Positions 34,907 through 43,610 of a DNA stretch of 64,000 nt are shown piece by piece. The stretch lies in contig CAZDQV010000001.1 of assembly GCA_964507795.1 (NCBI GenBank), forward strand, positions 1-64,000, in the 5' to 3' direction. The translations under genes and the position numbers were made by a program. The notes under the pieces were generated by a model. That model ran no database searches. It was not told the origin of the DNA and saw nothing but the letters and a program-made list of their open reading frames with translations. The first letter of the stretch is position 1. The number at the start of each line of letters is the position of its first letter. The DNA comes from UMGS973 sp964507795 (GTDB lineage Bacteria; Bacillota; Clostridia; Peptostreptococcales; Anaerovoracaceae).

Positions 34907-36070
34907 ATGTTACTTGAAACATTACAGGATTTCGTGCAAAGCATGGGAATAACAAACCTTGGCTACCAGAACGCAATTATGATTGTTGTGTCGTTCATTT
35001 TTCTATATCTTGCAATCAGACATGGATTTGAACCATTATTGCTTATACCAATAGCATTCGGTATGCTTTTATCAAATCTGCCGCTTGCTGATGTATTTAT
35101 TCATGATTATACGATTGAGGCCGGAACCAAAATGATAGACTCTTTGTCTAACGCCGGGATATTGACGGTCTTTTACACTTTGAAACCGGTGCTGCCGTCG
35201 CTCATATTCCTTGGAGTCGGTGCCATGACAGACTTCGGACCGCTTATTGCAAACCCGAAATCACTCCTGATGGGTGCAGCAGCTCAGTTTGGAATATTCA
35301 TAGCATTTTACCTTGCTATCATCCTGGGCTTCAACGCACAGGAGGCGGCGTCAATAGGTATTATAGGCGGTGCTGACGGCCCTACAGCCATTTATCTTAC
35401 AAGCAAGCTTGCTCCGCATCTGCTTGGTGCCATTGCGGTTGCAGCATATTCATACATGGCACTTGTGCCTGTAATACAGCCACCTATTATGAAACTTTGC
35501 ACCACACCAAAAGAAAGAGTTATAAGGATGGAACAGCTGAGACCTGTAACACAGAGAGAAAAAATCCTGTTTCCTATCGTTGTAACAGTGCTGTGTGTAT
35601 TACTGCTTCCGGCAGCTGCACCTCTTATCGGCTGCTTGATGCTTGGAAATCTTTTTAAAGAAAGTGGTGCTACAGACAGACTTTCTGATACCGCTCAGAA
35701 TGCAATGATGAACATGGTAACCATCATGCTTGGTCTTGCGGTTGGAGCTTCGGCAACAGGTGAAACATTCATCACATCAGAGACACTTAAAATAGTTGTT
35801 CTCGGTGTTATAGCATTTGCATTCGGTACATTGGGCGGCGTCCTCATAGCAAAGCTGATGAACGTGCTTACAGGAGGCAAAATCAACCCGCTTATCGGAT
35901 CTGCAGGTGTGTCCGCAGTACCGATGGCAGCAAGAGTATCCCAAAAGGTAGGCAGCAGCTACGATCCGGGCAATTTCCTGCTGATGCATGCGATGGGACC
36001 GAATGTCGCAGGAGTTATAGGCTCTGCCGTAGCAGCAGCAGTGATGCTTTCAATGTTTGGCGGATACTAA
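34907..36070 (+). CDS. Sodium-pumping decarboxylase beta subunit (OadB/GcdB type)
   Basis: A 387-residue integral membrane protein that couples decarboxylation of a carboxybiotin to Na+ export in oxaloacetate, methylmalonyl-CoA or glutaconyl-CoA decarboxylases. Family motifs are FLGVGAMTDFGPLIANP and GIIGGADGPTAIYLTSKLAP, the latter with the Asp needed for Na+ transport, plus GPNVAGVIGSAVAAG-like sequence near the end. I chose ATG 34907 because AAAGGAG directly abuts the earlier ATG 34898. No alpha, gamma or biotin carrier genes are nearby, so it must work with subunits encoded elsewhere or alone. Confidence 0.9.
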   Translation: MLLETLQDFVQSMGITNLGYQNAIMIVVSFIFLYLAIRHGFEPLLLIPIAFGMLLSNLPLADVFIHDYTIEAGTKMIDSLSNAGILTVFYTLKPVLPSLIFLGVGAMTDFGPLIANPKSLLMGAAAQFGIFIAFYLAIILGFNAQEAASIGIIGGADGPTAIYLTSKLAPHLLGAIAVAAYSYMALVPVIQPPIMKLCTTPKERVIRMEQLRPVTQREKILFPIVVTVLCVLLLPAAAPLIGCLMLGNLFKESGATDRLSDTAQNAMMNMVTIMLGLAVGASATGETFITSETLKIVVLGVIAFAFGTLGGVLIAKLMNVLTGGKINPLIGSAGVSAVPMAARVSQKVGSSYDPGNFLLMHAMGPNVAGVIGSAVAAAVMLSMFGGY

Positions 36071-36098
36071 ATTCGAACCATATTTCAAATCATTTTTA

Positions 36099-36132
36099 TA
36101 CCCCTTAGGGTCTTGCTTCGGCGGGGCCCTTT
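36099..36132 (+). terminator. Probable terminator after the beta subunit gene
   Basis: AGGGTC pairs with GGCCCT around a loop that includes CTTCGG, followed by TTTTCC. Confidence 0.55.
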
Positions 36133-36222
36133 TCCATACTCTGAAATAATTAATATATACATGGAGATTTTAGCATGATACAATATGACTGATGCAAAAA
36201 TAATGTTCAGAAAGGGTTTGTT

Positions 36223-37881
36223 ATGGAAATAAAAATAAAGAAAAAACTCAGAGAGGAGTTTGACATAATTGAGATAGATAAAGGCATATCCATTGAGAAA
36301 CTGGTGAAAAAATATGCTGATGAGCTGCCATTCACTGTGGTTGCAGCCAAAAAAGACAATAGGCTTGTAGAGCTTACAGAAACAATTGACACTCCCTGCA
36401 GTGTGGAATTGCTGGATATACGTACACAGGCTGCAAATCTGATTTATCAGTACAGCCTCTCCCTTATATATCTCAAATCAGTAAAGGATATTTTGGGGGA
36501 TGTGAATGTTGATATACAAAATTCACTCAGTAAAGGTCTTTATACAACAATAGGATATGATACGGAACTGACAGATGAGCAGATTGGTGCAGTCGAGGCG
36601 AGAATGAGAGAAGTTGTGGAAGCGGATATGCCTTTTGTTAAGGAAGAGATTTCGGTAAGCGAAGCGGAAAAAAGATTTATAGATCTTAATCAGCCTGAAA
36701 AACTTGCACTTCTTCATAAAAAAGCAGATAAGGTAAGGTTCTATTCTCTTGCGGGATACAGTAATTTCTTTTATGGGCTGATGGTACCTTCAACAGGGTA
36801 TGTCAGATATTTTGAATTGAAAAAATACAGAGAAGGTGTTATAGTCAGATTTCCGCACCCTTCGATGCCGGATGTGATTCCTGAGTACAAAGAAGAAGCC
36901 AAGATGTATGATGCCTTCGGGGAGGCTACGATAAGAGGGCGTATCATGGGTGTTTCCTTTGTTTCTGACCTTAATCAAAAGGTTGAAACAGGTGAATACA
37001 AAGAACTTATTCAGCTTTCGGAAGCATTGCATGAGAAAAAAATCGCTGAAATAGCTGATATGATTACAGAAAGCGGTAAAAGAATCATTCTGATAGCAGG
37101 GCCGTCATCATCTGGTAAAACCACTTTTGCAAGGAGACTTTGCATACAGCTCAAAGTAAACGGCCTTAATCCTTTGTATCTTGGAACAGACGACTATTTT
37201 GTAGAAAGAACCCATACACCTGTTGATGAATATGGTGAGCCTGATTATGAAAATCTGGGTGCTGTGGATATAGGGTTGTTTAACAGTAATATGAATGATC
37301 TGCTTGCAGGCAAAGAAGTTGATTTGCCAGAGTTTGATTTTATGAAAGGCGAGAAAATATTCGGCAGAAGGATTACTAAGATAAACCAGACACAGCCGAT
37401 AGTAATCGAAGGAATTCATGCATTAAATGATGATCTGACTCCGTATATAGACGATGAGGAAAAATTCAAGATTTATATAAGCCCGTTTACACAGCTTAAT
37501 ATTGACAGACACAACAGAATACCGACCACAGATGCAAGGATGCTCAGAAGACTTGTCAGAGATTATCAGTACAGAGGGCACAGCGCACAGGCAACCATCA
37601 GTTCATGGCCGAAAGTCAGAACCGGTGAAGATAAAAACATATTTCCATACAATGATCAGGCTGATGTGCTCTTTAATTCAGTTCACATATATGAGCTTGC
37701 TGTGCTCAAGAAATATGCAGAGCCCCTGCTTAAACAAATCAGAGAAGATGAACCGGAGTATTGTGAAGCTGTAAGAATGCTTAAATTTTTGAGGTTTTTC
37801 AGAACCATTGAAGATGACTCGATTATAGTCAACAATTCTATAATCAGAGAGTTTATAGGGGGGAGTATTTTGGTAGAATAA
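36223..37881 (+). CDS. Uridine-kinase-like protein with ThrRS-type N-terminal domains
   Basis: A 552-residue cytoplasmic protein. The first 60 residues resemble a TGS domain, and residues about 60-230 resemble the second additional domain of threonyl-tRNA synthetase. From about 285 on it is a P-loop kinase (IAGPSSSGKTTFARRL; YLGTDDYFVERTHTP; IEGIHALND; RLVRDYQYRG) of the uridine/cytidine kinase family. This fused form is well known in Clostridia; the true substrate is unsettled. It has its own downstream terminator and looks monocistronic. Confidence 0.9.
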   Translation: MEIKIKKKLREEFDIIEIDKGISIEKLVKKYADELPFTVVAAKKDNRLVELTETIDTPCSVELLDIRTQAANLIYQYSLSLIYLKSVKDILGDVNVDIQNSLSKGLYTTIGYDTELTDEQIGAVEARMREVVEADMPFVKEEISVSEAEKRFIDLNQPEKLALLHKKADKVRFYSLAGYSNFFYGLMVPSTGYVRYFELKKYREGVIVRFPHPSMPDVIPEYKEEAKMYDAFGEATIRGRIMGVSFVSDLNQKVETGEYKELIQLSEALHEKKIAEIADMITESGKRIILIAGPSSSGKTTFARRLCIQLKVNGLNPLYLGTDDYFVERTHTPVDEYGEPDYENLGAVDIGLFNSNMNDLLAGKEVDLPEFDFMKGEKIFGRRITKINQTQPIVIEGIHALNDDLTPYIDDEEKFKIYISPFTQLNIDRHNRIPTTDARMLRRLVRDYQYRGHSAQATISSWPKVRTGEDKNIFPYNDQADVLFNSVHIYELAVLKKYAEPLLKQIREDEPEYCEAVRMLKFLRFFRTIEDDSIIVNNSIIREFIGGSILVE

Positions 37882-37882
37882 G

Positions 37883-37930
37883 AAAACTGTTAGTTGCTGT
37901 GATTTTTTTACGGCAACTAACAGTTTTTTT
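37883..37930 (+). terminator. Terminator after the uridine-kinase-like gene
   Basis: A 15-bp perfect stem (AAAACTGTTAGTTGC with GCAACTAACAGTTTT) followed by a T-run. It may act on the convergent LytTR transcript as well. Confidence 0.92.
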
Positions 37931-37967
37931 CTTGCAAATGAGAATTATCGAATTGTAAGAAAAGGCA

Positions 37968-38681
37968 TTATTCTCCTGTCAGATATCTTGCAAATGCCAG
38001 CTGGCTTTCAGCCCTGTGGCTCCTGCTTATAGTTATATTCTGTCCGTCACGCATGATAAAACAACCACTTTCCAGTGACTTTACTTTGGACAGATTAATC
38101 AGGATGCTGTTGTGGCAATGGTGAAAAGTTTCAGGAACCATAGCTTTGACATCCTCAAGTTTGCCATAAAATGAGCAGAGGAGTTTGCCTTCACATCCGA
38201 TAACATTTATTTTTCTTCTGTCACGCTCGAAGGTGAAAATGTCTGTATAAGGTATGATATATTTACCTGTTTTGTTTTCGGCAACAAAAAAACTTTCAGA
38301 TGCACAGTCAAGCTTATTGATCGCCTTGGACATGGCTTTTTTGAGAGTTCCATTGCTTATAGGCTTGTTCATGAAATATATGTGGTTTACATCATATACT
38401 GCTTCGTAGTAATCAGTATATCCTGACATGAATATAATCTGGCTGTCAGGACGCAGGTCGAGTATTTTGTCGGCAAGGCTGATGCCATTGCAGTTGCCAA
38501 GGTCAATATCCATAATAAAGATGCTTGCATCAAAGGCGCTGTCGTCGAGATCTTCAAGCATTGATTTGCCATCTGAAAAGGCAAAAATTTTGCCAATATC
38601 CTGCAAATCCATATCTTTAAGCATGTTTTTCACATATGTTATGCTTTCGGGTTGATCATCACAAATTGCTATGTTCCACAT
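37968..38681 (-). CDS. LytTR-family response regulator
   Basis: A 237-residue regulator with a receiver (NIAICDDQPES, Asp in IMDIDLGNCNG near 58, Lys in MNKPI) and a C-terminal LytTR DNA-binding domain (YIIPYTDIFTFERDRRKINV, then HHCHNSILINLSKVKSLESG). Such regulators commonly control cell-surface, bacteriocin or virulence genes. The adjacent kinase gene ends one base before its start. The divergent PfoR-like gene is a possible target. Confidence 0.93.
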   Translation of the reverse strand: MWNIAICDDQPESITYVKNMLKDMDLQDIGKIFAFSDGKSMLEDLDDSAFDASIFIMDIDLGNCNGISLADKILDLRPDSQIIFMSGYTDYYEAVYDVNHIYFMNKPISNGTLKKAMSKAINKLDCASESFFVAENKTGKYIIPYTDIFTFERDRRKINVIGCEGKLLCSFYGKLEDVKAMVPETFHHCHNSILINLSKVKSLESGCFIMRDGQNITISRSHRAESQLAFARYLTGE

Positions 38682-39386
38682 TTACTCTACCTCGCTGACC
38701 GGAATTACTGATATGACTTCAAAGGAATCCCCATTGTCCTTGTAATCAAGAGCTCCTTTATGTTTTTTGACTGTTTTTTTGACGATTTTACTGCCAAGTC
38801 CGTGGTTTTGGCTGTCCTCTTTGGTAGTTGCCATATTGTGCTCGAGAGGTGCCTCGTTTGCAGGCTTGCTGTTCTTGACTGCAAGTATCCATTGGCCACC
38901 TACTATGCTGCTTTTGAGGCTTATCCATGGATTTTCGGTTCGCTGTGCCGCTTCGATGGCATTATCAAGCAGGTTGCCGAAAATGCCGATATATTCCTCA
39001 TCAGTGATGGAATCGATGTTGAGAGCATTGCATGACAGGTCAAATGCGATGCCCTGGTTTACACACGTTTTTTTCTTGTAGGCAAGCAGTGCATCAATGA
39101 TAGGCTGACCGCAGTAATGCTCTCCTACGTATTTTTCACAGTCTGAAACAAGCTCTTCAAGGAAGGCACTGTTTTCTTTTTTGCTCTTTATTTCTTCGAG
39201 GAGATTTTTGATTTCGATTTCATACTGCTCGATTTCTCCAAGCTGTGATAACTGGAGCTCCTGCTTTTTTTGGAGAAAGTCTTTTTTGTATCTTGCTCTA
39301 ATGATTATGTATATAATTGCGACTATAACGAGCAAGGCTGCTGTACTTGCGATGATTATAAAAGATCTTAGTGCTGCTGCTGTCAT
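38682..39386 (-). CDS. GHKL-domain sensor kinase with degenerate phospho-acceptor region
   Basis: The 234-residue protein has one N-terminal membrane helix (residues about 5-30), a coiled coil, and a GHKL ATPase with the N-box NLLDNAIEAAQ and the glycine motif NHGLGSKIVKK. Where AgrC-like kinases have RHDxxN, the sequence reads IKSKKENSAFLEEL, so the usual His is missing. GGAGG is 12 nt before ATG 39386. It could work as a phosphatase, as an ATPase partner of another kinase, or be decaying. Immediately upstream lies a broken sensor that still has an H-box. Confidence 0.82.
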   Translation of the reverse strand: MTAAALRSFIIIASTAALLVIVAIIYIIIRARYKKDFLQKKQELQLSQLGEIEQYEIEIKNLLEEIKSKKENSAFLEELVSDCEKYVGEHYCGQPIIDALLAYKKKTCVNQGIAFDLSCNALNIDSITDEEYIGIFGNLLDNAIEAAQRTENPWISLKSSIVGGQWILAVKNSKPANEAPLEHNMATTKEDSQNHGLGSKIVKKTVKKHKGALDYKDNGDSFEVISVIPVSEVE

Positions 39387-39421
39387 TGCTTTGAAATATC
39401 CTCCGTTTTTTTATCATTGTA

Positions 39422-39828
39422 TCAGGCTACAGTATATGCTGCAAGCCGGTTGTTAAGGTCATGTTTTGCTTCTCTTGCCTCCTGTTGGGCTTTGAGGATT
39501 CTCTGGTATTGCTGGTTTTGAATTTCTATTTTTAACTGCATGAATGCGAACAGTGGTAGAATCATTCCCCAGAACAGAAGCATTTTCAGTTTTCTCTTGA
39601 TGTTTGACATGAATGCCATACATTTGCGGCAAATAGCAAGAGAAACTGCGAAACATATCACTGTCGATATCATTCGTATGATGAAATCGGATTTTGTTGA
39701 TGTGAGTCTGTCAAACCAGATATGCAAGCTCACTGATGCCATATACGACTGCTGCTATCAGCATTGTCATATATACATTTGACCTGAGCCATAAGAAGCG
39801 AGTCGATGATCTCGTAAACAATCATATA
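39422..39828 (-). pseudogene. Decayed N-terminal half of a GHKL/AgrC-type sensor kinase
   Basis: The last frame (39742 down to 39422) encodes membrane helices and then EAREAKHDLNNRLAAY, a normal H-box, and stops five residues later. Before it, two further frames supply plausible upstream pieces: MIVYEIIDSLLMAQV, and then MTMLIAAVVYGISELAYLV, which runs to a TGA. Joining the three pieces by two frameshifts gives a typical kinase sensor region. No ATPase domain follows in frame. It may be a remnant of the kinase whose second half has been replaced by the next gene. Confidence 0.6.
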
Positions 39829-39998
39829 TTAAAAGGCTTTCGTTAATTTCATAGTGTAAAGTTTAATGGATTTCACTGCAAAAGTCAAATTGCAGCAAGC
39901 AAAAGCTTACAGTTGGCATGTTAAAAGTTACATGGAGATAAAGCAGAGCAAAAAAGATGTATAATGAGCGAGTAATATAACAGAGAGGGTTTATGAAG

Positions 39999-40033
39999 GC
40001 ACCGCATGCAGTATGGAATTGGCGGTGCTTTTT
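39999..40033 (+). terminator. Hairpin with T-run upstream of the PfoR-like gene
   Basis: GCACCGC (39999-40005) pairs with GCGGTGC (40022-40028), followed by TTTTT. No gene on the plus strand precedes it closely, so it could end a small unannotated RNA from the 39840-39998 region. Confidence 0.6.
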
Positions 40034-40060
40034 GCATGCAAAAGACAGCAACAAAATGTC

Positions 40061-40114
40061 TTGACAGCTGGTCCTTCGTATCGTAAAATCTTTTGGTGTA
40101 TATACACGTATATA
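40061..40114 (+). promoter_or_regulatory. Promoter and operator of the PfoR-like gene
   Basis: Consensus TTGACA (40061-40066), a 17-bp spacer and TAAAAT (40084-40089). Around the start site lies a perfect inverted repeat, TATATAC-AC-GTATATA (40099-40114), a good position for a repressor. Confidence 0.72.
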
Positions 40115-40147
40115 TACTAAAGTTAAATGTAAGTCTTGGAGGACAAT

Positions 40148-41236
40148 ATGGAAGAACAGAATAAGACAGTTAAAGAAAAAGGGAAATTCGGTAAATTTCT
40201 TGAGCGAAAGAATATCGAGTTTTCTGCCAAAAGATATGGGATAGATGCTCTTGGTGCTATGGCTCAGGGGCTGTTTGCATCACTTCTGATTGGAACAATC
40301 ATCTCAACTATAGGCGAACAGGCGGGGATTGAGTTTCTTGTTACAATAGGCGGATATGCCAAAGCAGTGGCAGGCCCTGCTATGGCAGTTGCAATAGGTT
40401 ATGCGCTTCAGGCGCCGCCACTGGTGCTGTTTTCGCTGGTAGCTGTGGGAGGTGCGGCAAATGACCTTGGAGGAGCGGGAGGCCCTCTTGCAGTGCTGGT
40501 TGTTGCAATATTTGCAGCAGAGTTTGGTAAGGCAGTATCGAAGGAAACCAAAGTGGATATTATTGTGACACCGTTTGTGACAATATTTGTGGGAGTACTG
40601 CTTTCGATGTGGTGGGCACCTCCGATTGGTGCTGCCGCAAGTGCTGTGGGAAGCCTCATAATGTGGGCGACAGTTCTGAAGCCTTTCCTCATGGGAATTA
40701 TAGTTTCTGTTGTAGTAGGCGTAGCATTAACGCTCCCTATAAGCAGTGCGGCAATATGCGCGGCTCTTGGCCTTACAGGTCTTGCAGGTGGTGCTGCAGT
40801 TGCAGGCTGCTGTGCTCAGATGGTCGGATTTGCATTTATGAGTTTCAGAGAAAACAGATGGGGAGGACTGCTTTCCCAGGGCATAGGAACCAGCATGCTT
40901 CAGATGGGTAACATAGTGAGAAATCCGAGGATCTGGATACCGCCGACACTTACATCGGCTATAACCGGGCCTATTGCGACGTGTATATTCCATCTTGAAA
41001 TGAACGGTGCGGCTATAGCCTCAGGAATGGGAACGTGCGGGCTTGTAGGCCAAATTGGAGTATATACAGGCTGGGTTGCTGATGTGGCATCAGGAGCAAA
41101 GGAAGCCATAACATTTATGGACTGGACAGGCCTTGTGCTGATATGCTTCATACTTCCTGCCGTGCTGACTCTTATCTTCGGTGCGTTTTTCCGCAAAATA
41201 GGGTGGATTAAAGAAGGAGATTTGAAACTGGATTAA
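40148..41236 (+). CDS. PTS EIIC-type / PfoR-like membrane protein
   Basis: A 362-residue protein with about ten hydrophobic segments. It resembles the EIIC-like family (PF13303) that includes PfoR of Clostridium perfringens. Motifs include GIDALGAMAQGLFASLLIGTI, LPISSAAICAALGLTGLAGG and GTSMLQMGNIVRNPRIWIPP. No EIIA or EIIB domains are encoded nearby, so its role as sugar transporter or regulator is open. I chose ATG 40148 because TTG 40136 overlaps the GGAGG. It is divergent from the LytTR/GHKL pair. Confidence 0.85.
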   Translation: MEEQNKTVKEKGKFGKFLERKNIEFSAKRYGIDALGAMAQGLFASLLIGTIISTIGEQAGIEFLVTIGGYAKAVAGPAMAVAIGYALQAPPLVLFSLVAVGGAANDLGGAGGPLAVLVVAIFAAEFGKAVSKETKVDIIVTPFVTIFVGVLLSMWWAPPIGAAASAVGSLIMWATVLKPFLMGIIVSVVVGVALTLPISSAAICAALGLTGLAGGAAVAGCCAQMVGFAFMSFRENRWGGLLSQGIGTSMLQMGNIVRNPRIWIPPTLTSAITGPIATCIFHLEMNGAAIASGMGTCGLVGQIGVYTGWVADVASGAKEAITFMDWTGLVLICFILPAVLTLIFGAFFRKIGWIKEGDLKLD

Positions 41237-41249
41237 GCAATGTGTAAAA

Positions 41250-41286
41250 TATGGGTTGTCAACAACAGACGACCCGTATTTTTGTT
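41250..41286 (+). terminator. Terminator after the PfoR-like gene
   Basis: ATATGGGTTGTC pairs with GACGACCCGTAT, followed by TTTTTG. Confidence 0.78.
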
Positions 41287-41325
41287 TGAAACGAACAAAA
41301 AACAGTAGCTTTATTGTGTTTTTTT

Positions 41326-41334
41326 TGATATAAT
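41326..41334 (+). promoter_or_regulatory. Extended -10 promoter of lysC
   Basis: TG-A-TATAAT is an extended -10 element with TATAAT at 41329-41334. The -35 is weak, as is common for extended -10 promoters. Confidence 0.55.
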
Positions 41335-41413
41335 TAGAGAATACTTATTTGACGAAGTATATTTTTTTAACTCAAATCAGTTAAATATCAAGATAAACAG
41401 AGGAGATGAACTT

Positions 41414-42727
41414 ATGGGACTAAAAGTAGCTAAATTCGGAGGTTCTTCTGTAGCTGATGCCATACAGCTTATGAAGATCAAAAATATAATTGAGGCTGAC
41501 AGCGAGAGAAGATACATTGTAGTATCAGCACCGGGCAAGAGGTTTGACAAAGACAACAAAATAACAGACCTGCTTTATCTTTGCAAGACCCATATGGATC
41601 ACAACCTTTCATATGAACAGGTGATACAGGTGATACAGGACAGATATGTGGCGGCAGCGGTAGGTCTTGGCCTTGACATAGATTATGACAAGCAGTTTCA
41701 GATAATTAAAGACAAGATGGCAAATGATGAGGCTACGGCTGATTATCTTGCAAGCAGAGGAGAATATCTCAATGCCATACTTGTGGCTGACCTTCTCGGC
41801 TATGATTTTGTAGACACGGAGAAACTGATAAAATTCTCAAGCAAAGGCAAACTCCTTGCGGATGAAACCAACAAAGCCCTTGCAGATGAGCTTGCAAAGC
41901 ACGAAAGAGCTGTGCTTCCGGGATTCTACGGCAGCACTCCTGACGGTAAAATCAAAACATTCTCAAGAGGAGGCTCTGATATTACAGGAGCACTTGTCGC
42001 AAGAGCGGCAAAAGCCGACATATATGAAAACTGGACGGATGTATCAGGATTTCTTATGGCGGACCCGAGAATCGTAGATAATCCTAAACCGATAGCGGAG
42101 ATTTCATACAGAGAGCTTAGAGAACTTTCATACATGGGTGCTTCAGTGCTTCACGATGAGGCTATATATCCTGCAAAGGAAGACAATATTCCTATCAATA
42201 TCAGGAATACCAATATACCTGAGGATCCGGGGACAATCATTACGGCTGATGCGCCACTTTCAGATCATGTTATAACCGGCATTGCAGGCAGCAAGAATTT
42301 CACTGTAATAGGTCTTTCAAAGCGCATGATGTCACAGGAAGTAGGGTTTGTCAGACGCCTTGCAGGCATATTTGCGGATTTGGACATAAGTCTTGAGCAT
42401 ATGCCAAGCGGCATAGACACTATTTCTGTAGTTGTTGACAATGATGAACTTGATGGCAAGCTGGATGATGTGGTTGATGAAATCCAGAGACAGATTCAGC
42501 CTGATACACTTGATGTGTTTGAAAACATGGCCCTTATAGCTACTGTGGGCAGAGGCATGTCTGCAAGAACCGGCACTTCAGCCAAACTGTTTACAGCACT
42601 TGCCAATGCCGGTGTTAATATCAGAATGATAGATCAGGGCTCCAGTGAGATCAATATCATTGTAGGAGTTCAAAACAAAGATTTCGAAAAGGCTGTAAAG
42701 GCTATTTATGATGCATTTGTAGAATAG
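41414..42727 (+). CDS. lysC: Aspartate kinase
   Basis: It phosphorylates aspartate at the head of the lysine, threonine and methionine pathway. The 437-residue monofunctional enzyme has KFGGSSVAD at the N-terminus, GFYGSTPDGKIKTFSRGGSDITGALVARAA and two C-terminal ACT domains (VGFVRRLAGIFADLDISLEHMP, then GTSAKLFTALANAGVNIRMIDQGSSEINI) that bind feedback inhibitors. No lysine riboswitch is visible in the short leader. ATG 41414 follows GAGGAG. Confidence 0.95.
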   Translation: MGLKVAKFGGSSVADAIQLMKIKNIIEADSERRYIVVSAPGKRFDKDNKITDLLYLCKTHMDHNLSYEQVIQVIQDRYVAAAVGLGLDIDYDKQFQIIKDKMANDEATADYLASRGEYLNAILVADLLGYDFVDTEKLIKFSSKGKLLADETNKALADELAKHERAVLPGFYGSTPDGKIKTFSRGGSDITGALVARAAKADIYENWTDVSGFLMADPRIVDNPKPIAEISYRELRELSYMGASVLHDEAIYPAKEDNIPINIRNTNIPEDPGTIITADAPLSDHVITGIAGSKNFTVIGLSKRMMSQEVGFVRRLAGIFADLDISLEHMPSGIDTISVVVDNDELDGKLDDVVDEIQRQIQPDTLDVFENMALIATVGRGMSARTGTSAKLFTALANAGVNIRMIDQGSSEINIIVGVQNKDFEKAVKAIYDAFVE

Positions 42728-42736
42728 GAGCAAATA

Positions 42737-42755
42737 AGGGAGCGCAATGCTCCCT
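42737..42755 (+). terminator. Compact hairpin between lysC and the GDSL gene
   Basis: AGGGAGC (42737-42743) pairs with GCTCCCT (42749-42755), followed by CTTTG. It may be a weak terminator. Its 5' arm is also the only Shine-Dalgarno-like sequence before the next gene. Confidence 0.55.
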
Positions 42756-42769
42756 CTTTGAATGATAAA

Positions 42770-43339
42770 ATGAAAATAGTATGTATAGGTAACAGTATAG
42801 TAAATGGGTTTCCTCTCAAGAGAAGTGAGAGCTTTACCGGACTTTTGAATAGCCGTTACGGATATGAAACAATCAACAAGGGAGTAAACGGCGACACCAC
42901 AAATGGAATATATCAGAGATTCGATAGTGACGTTATTGCAAACAGGCCTGATGCGTGCCTGCTGCTTACAGGGACCAATGACTTTATAGGCGGCAGCGAT
43001 ACAGACAGGGCATTTGAAAACATTACAAAAATATTGACAAAGGCAATGCGGCTTGAAACGATGAAAATGATTTTGCTGACGCCGCTGCTCACATATCCTG
43101 ATATGGCAGAGCATATGTGGGTGCCGGCAGATTACAGGGCGCTTAATCTTACACTCGAAGAATTTGCATATAAACTCAAAGGCATCCGGGGTTGCAGTGT
43201 TATTGATACTCAGAGTGCATTCAAAAATATCAATATGGCAGCAAAAGAGGCATATAGTGATGGCATTCATCCTACTGCGGCAGCGCATGAATTTCTTGCA
43301 GAATATATTGCAAATGAGCTGAAAGCGCTCCTGAAGTAA
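42770..43339 (+). CDS. GDSL-family lipase/esterase
   Basis: A 189-residue hydrolase of the SGNH type. Block I is IVCIGNSIVNGFPL with the nucleophile Ser in GNS (instead of GDS), block III is LTGTNDF and the catalytic Asp/His pair is SDGIHPTAAAH. No signal peptide is visible, so it acts in the cytoplasm. ATG 42770 is preferred to TTG 42758; neither has a clear ribosome site. The substrate is unknown. Confidence 0.88.
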   Translation: MKIVCIGNSIVNGFPLKRSESFTGLLNSRYGYETINKGVNGDTTNGIYQRFDSDVIANRPDACLLLTGTNDFIGGSDTDRAFENITKILTKAMRLETMKMILLTPLLTYPDMAEHMWVPADYRALNLTLEEFAYKLKGIRGCSVIDTQSAFKNINMAAKEAYSDGIHPTAAAHEFLAEYIANELKALLK

Positions 43340-43464
43340 AAAAATCAAAGAAATACGGGATTTTTTTTCGTCAAAAAACCGGTTACGATTTTTTGTCAAG
43401 TGGTGGCTGTAAACGTTCAAAAAACAAGGATTTCAAAGCGTGTCGAAAAAAATAAAAAATGGAA

Positions 43465-43493
43465 TTGACAGTAAAAACGGGGTGTGGTAAAAT
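43465..43493 (+). promoter_or_regulatory. Promoter of the large adhesin gene
   Basis: Perfect TTGACA (43465-43470), a 17-bp spacer and TAAAAT (43488-43493), with TGTGG just before the -10 (TRTG element). Confidence 0.85.
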
Positions 43494-43499
43494 GGTACT

Positions 43500-43582
43500 G
43501 TCGAAAATTGTGTGCGGGACGCATACAGATTAACTCAATAACATGCAGATGACCAAGAGAAGTGGAAACACTTCTCTTTTTT
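43500..43582 (+). promoter_or_regulatory. Terminator-containing leader (attenuator) of the adhesin gene
   Basis: Between the promoter and the ATG the transcript forms a first hairpin, TGTGTGC pairing with GCATACA around GGGAC, and then a strong intrinsic terminator: AAGAGAAGTG (43555-43564), loop GAAA, CACTTCTCTT (43569-43578) and a T-run. Transcription must read through this to reach the gene, so expression is probably controlled by antitermination. I could not match the leader to a known riboswitch class. Confidence 0.7.
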
Positions 43583-43610
43583 GTGCTGCAAAAAAGAAAG
43601 GAGAGAAAAA

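Noticed and set aside
41335..41413. Lysine riboswitch before lysC
   Set aside because: The leader is under 80 nt and shows none of the five-helix lysine riboswitch features.
43500..43555. GGGACGCA in the adhesin leader resembles part of the c-di-GMP-I (GEMM) riboswitch
   Set aside because: The other invariant blocks of that riboswitch (such as CACGCACAGGGCAAACC) are missing and the leader is too short to hold the full fold.
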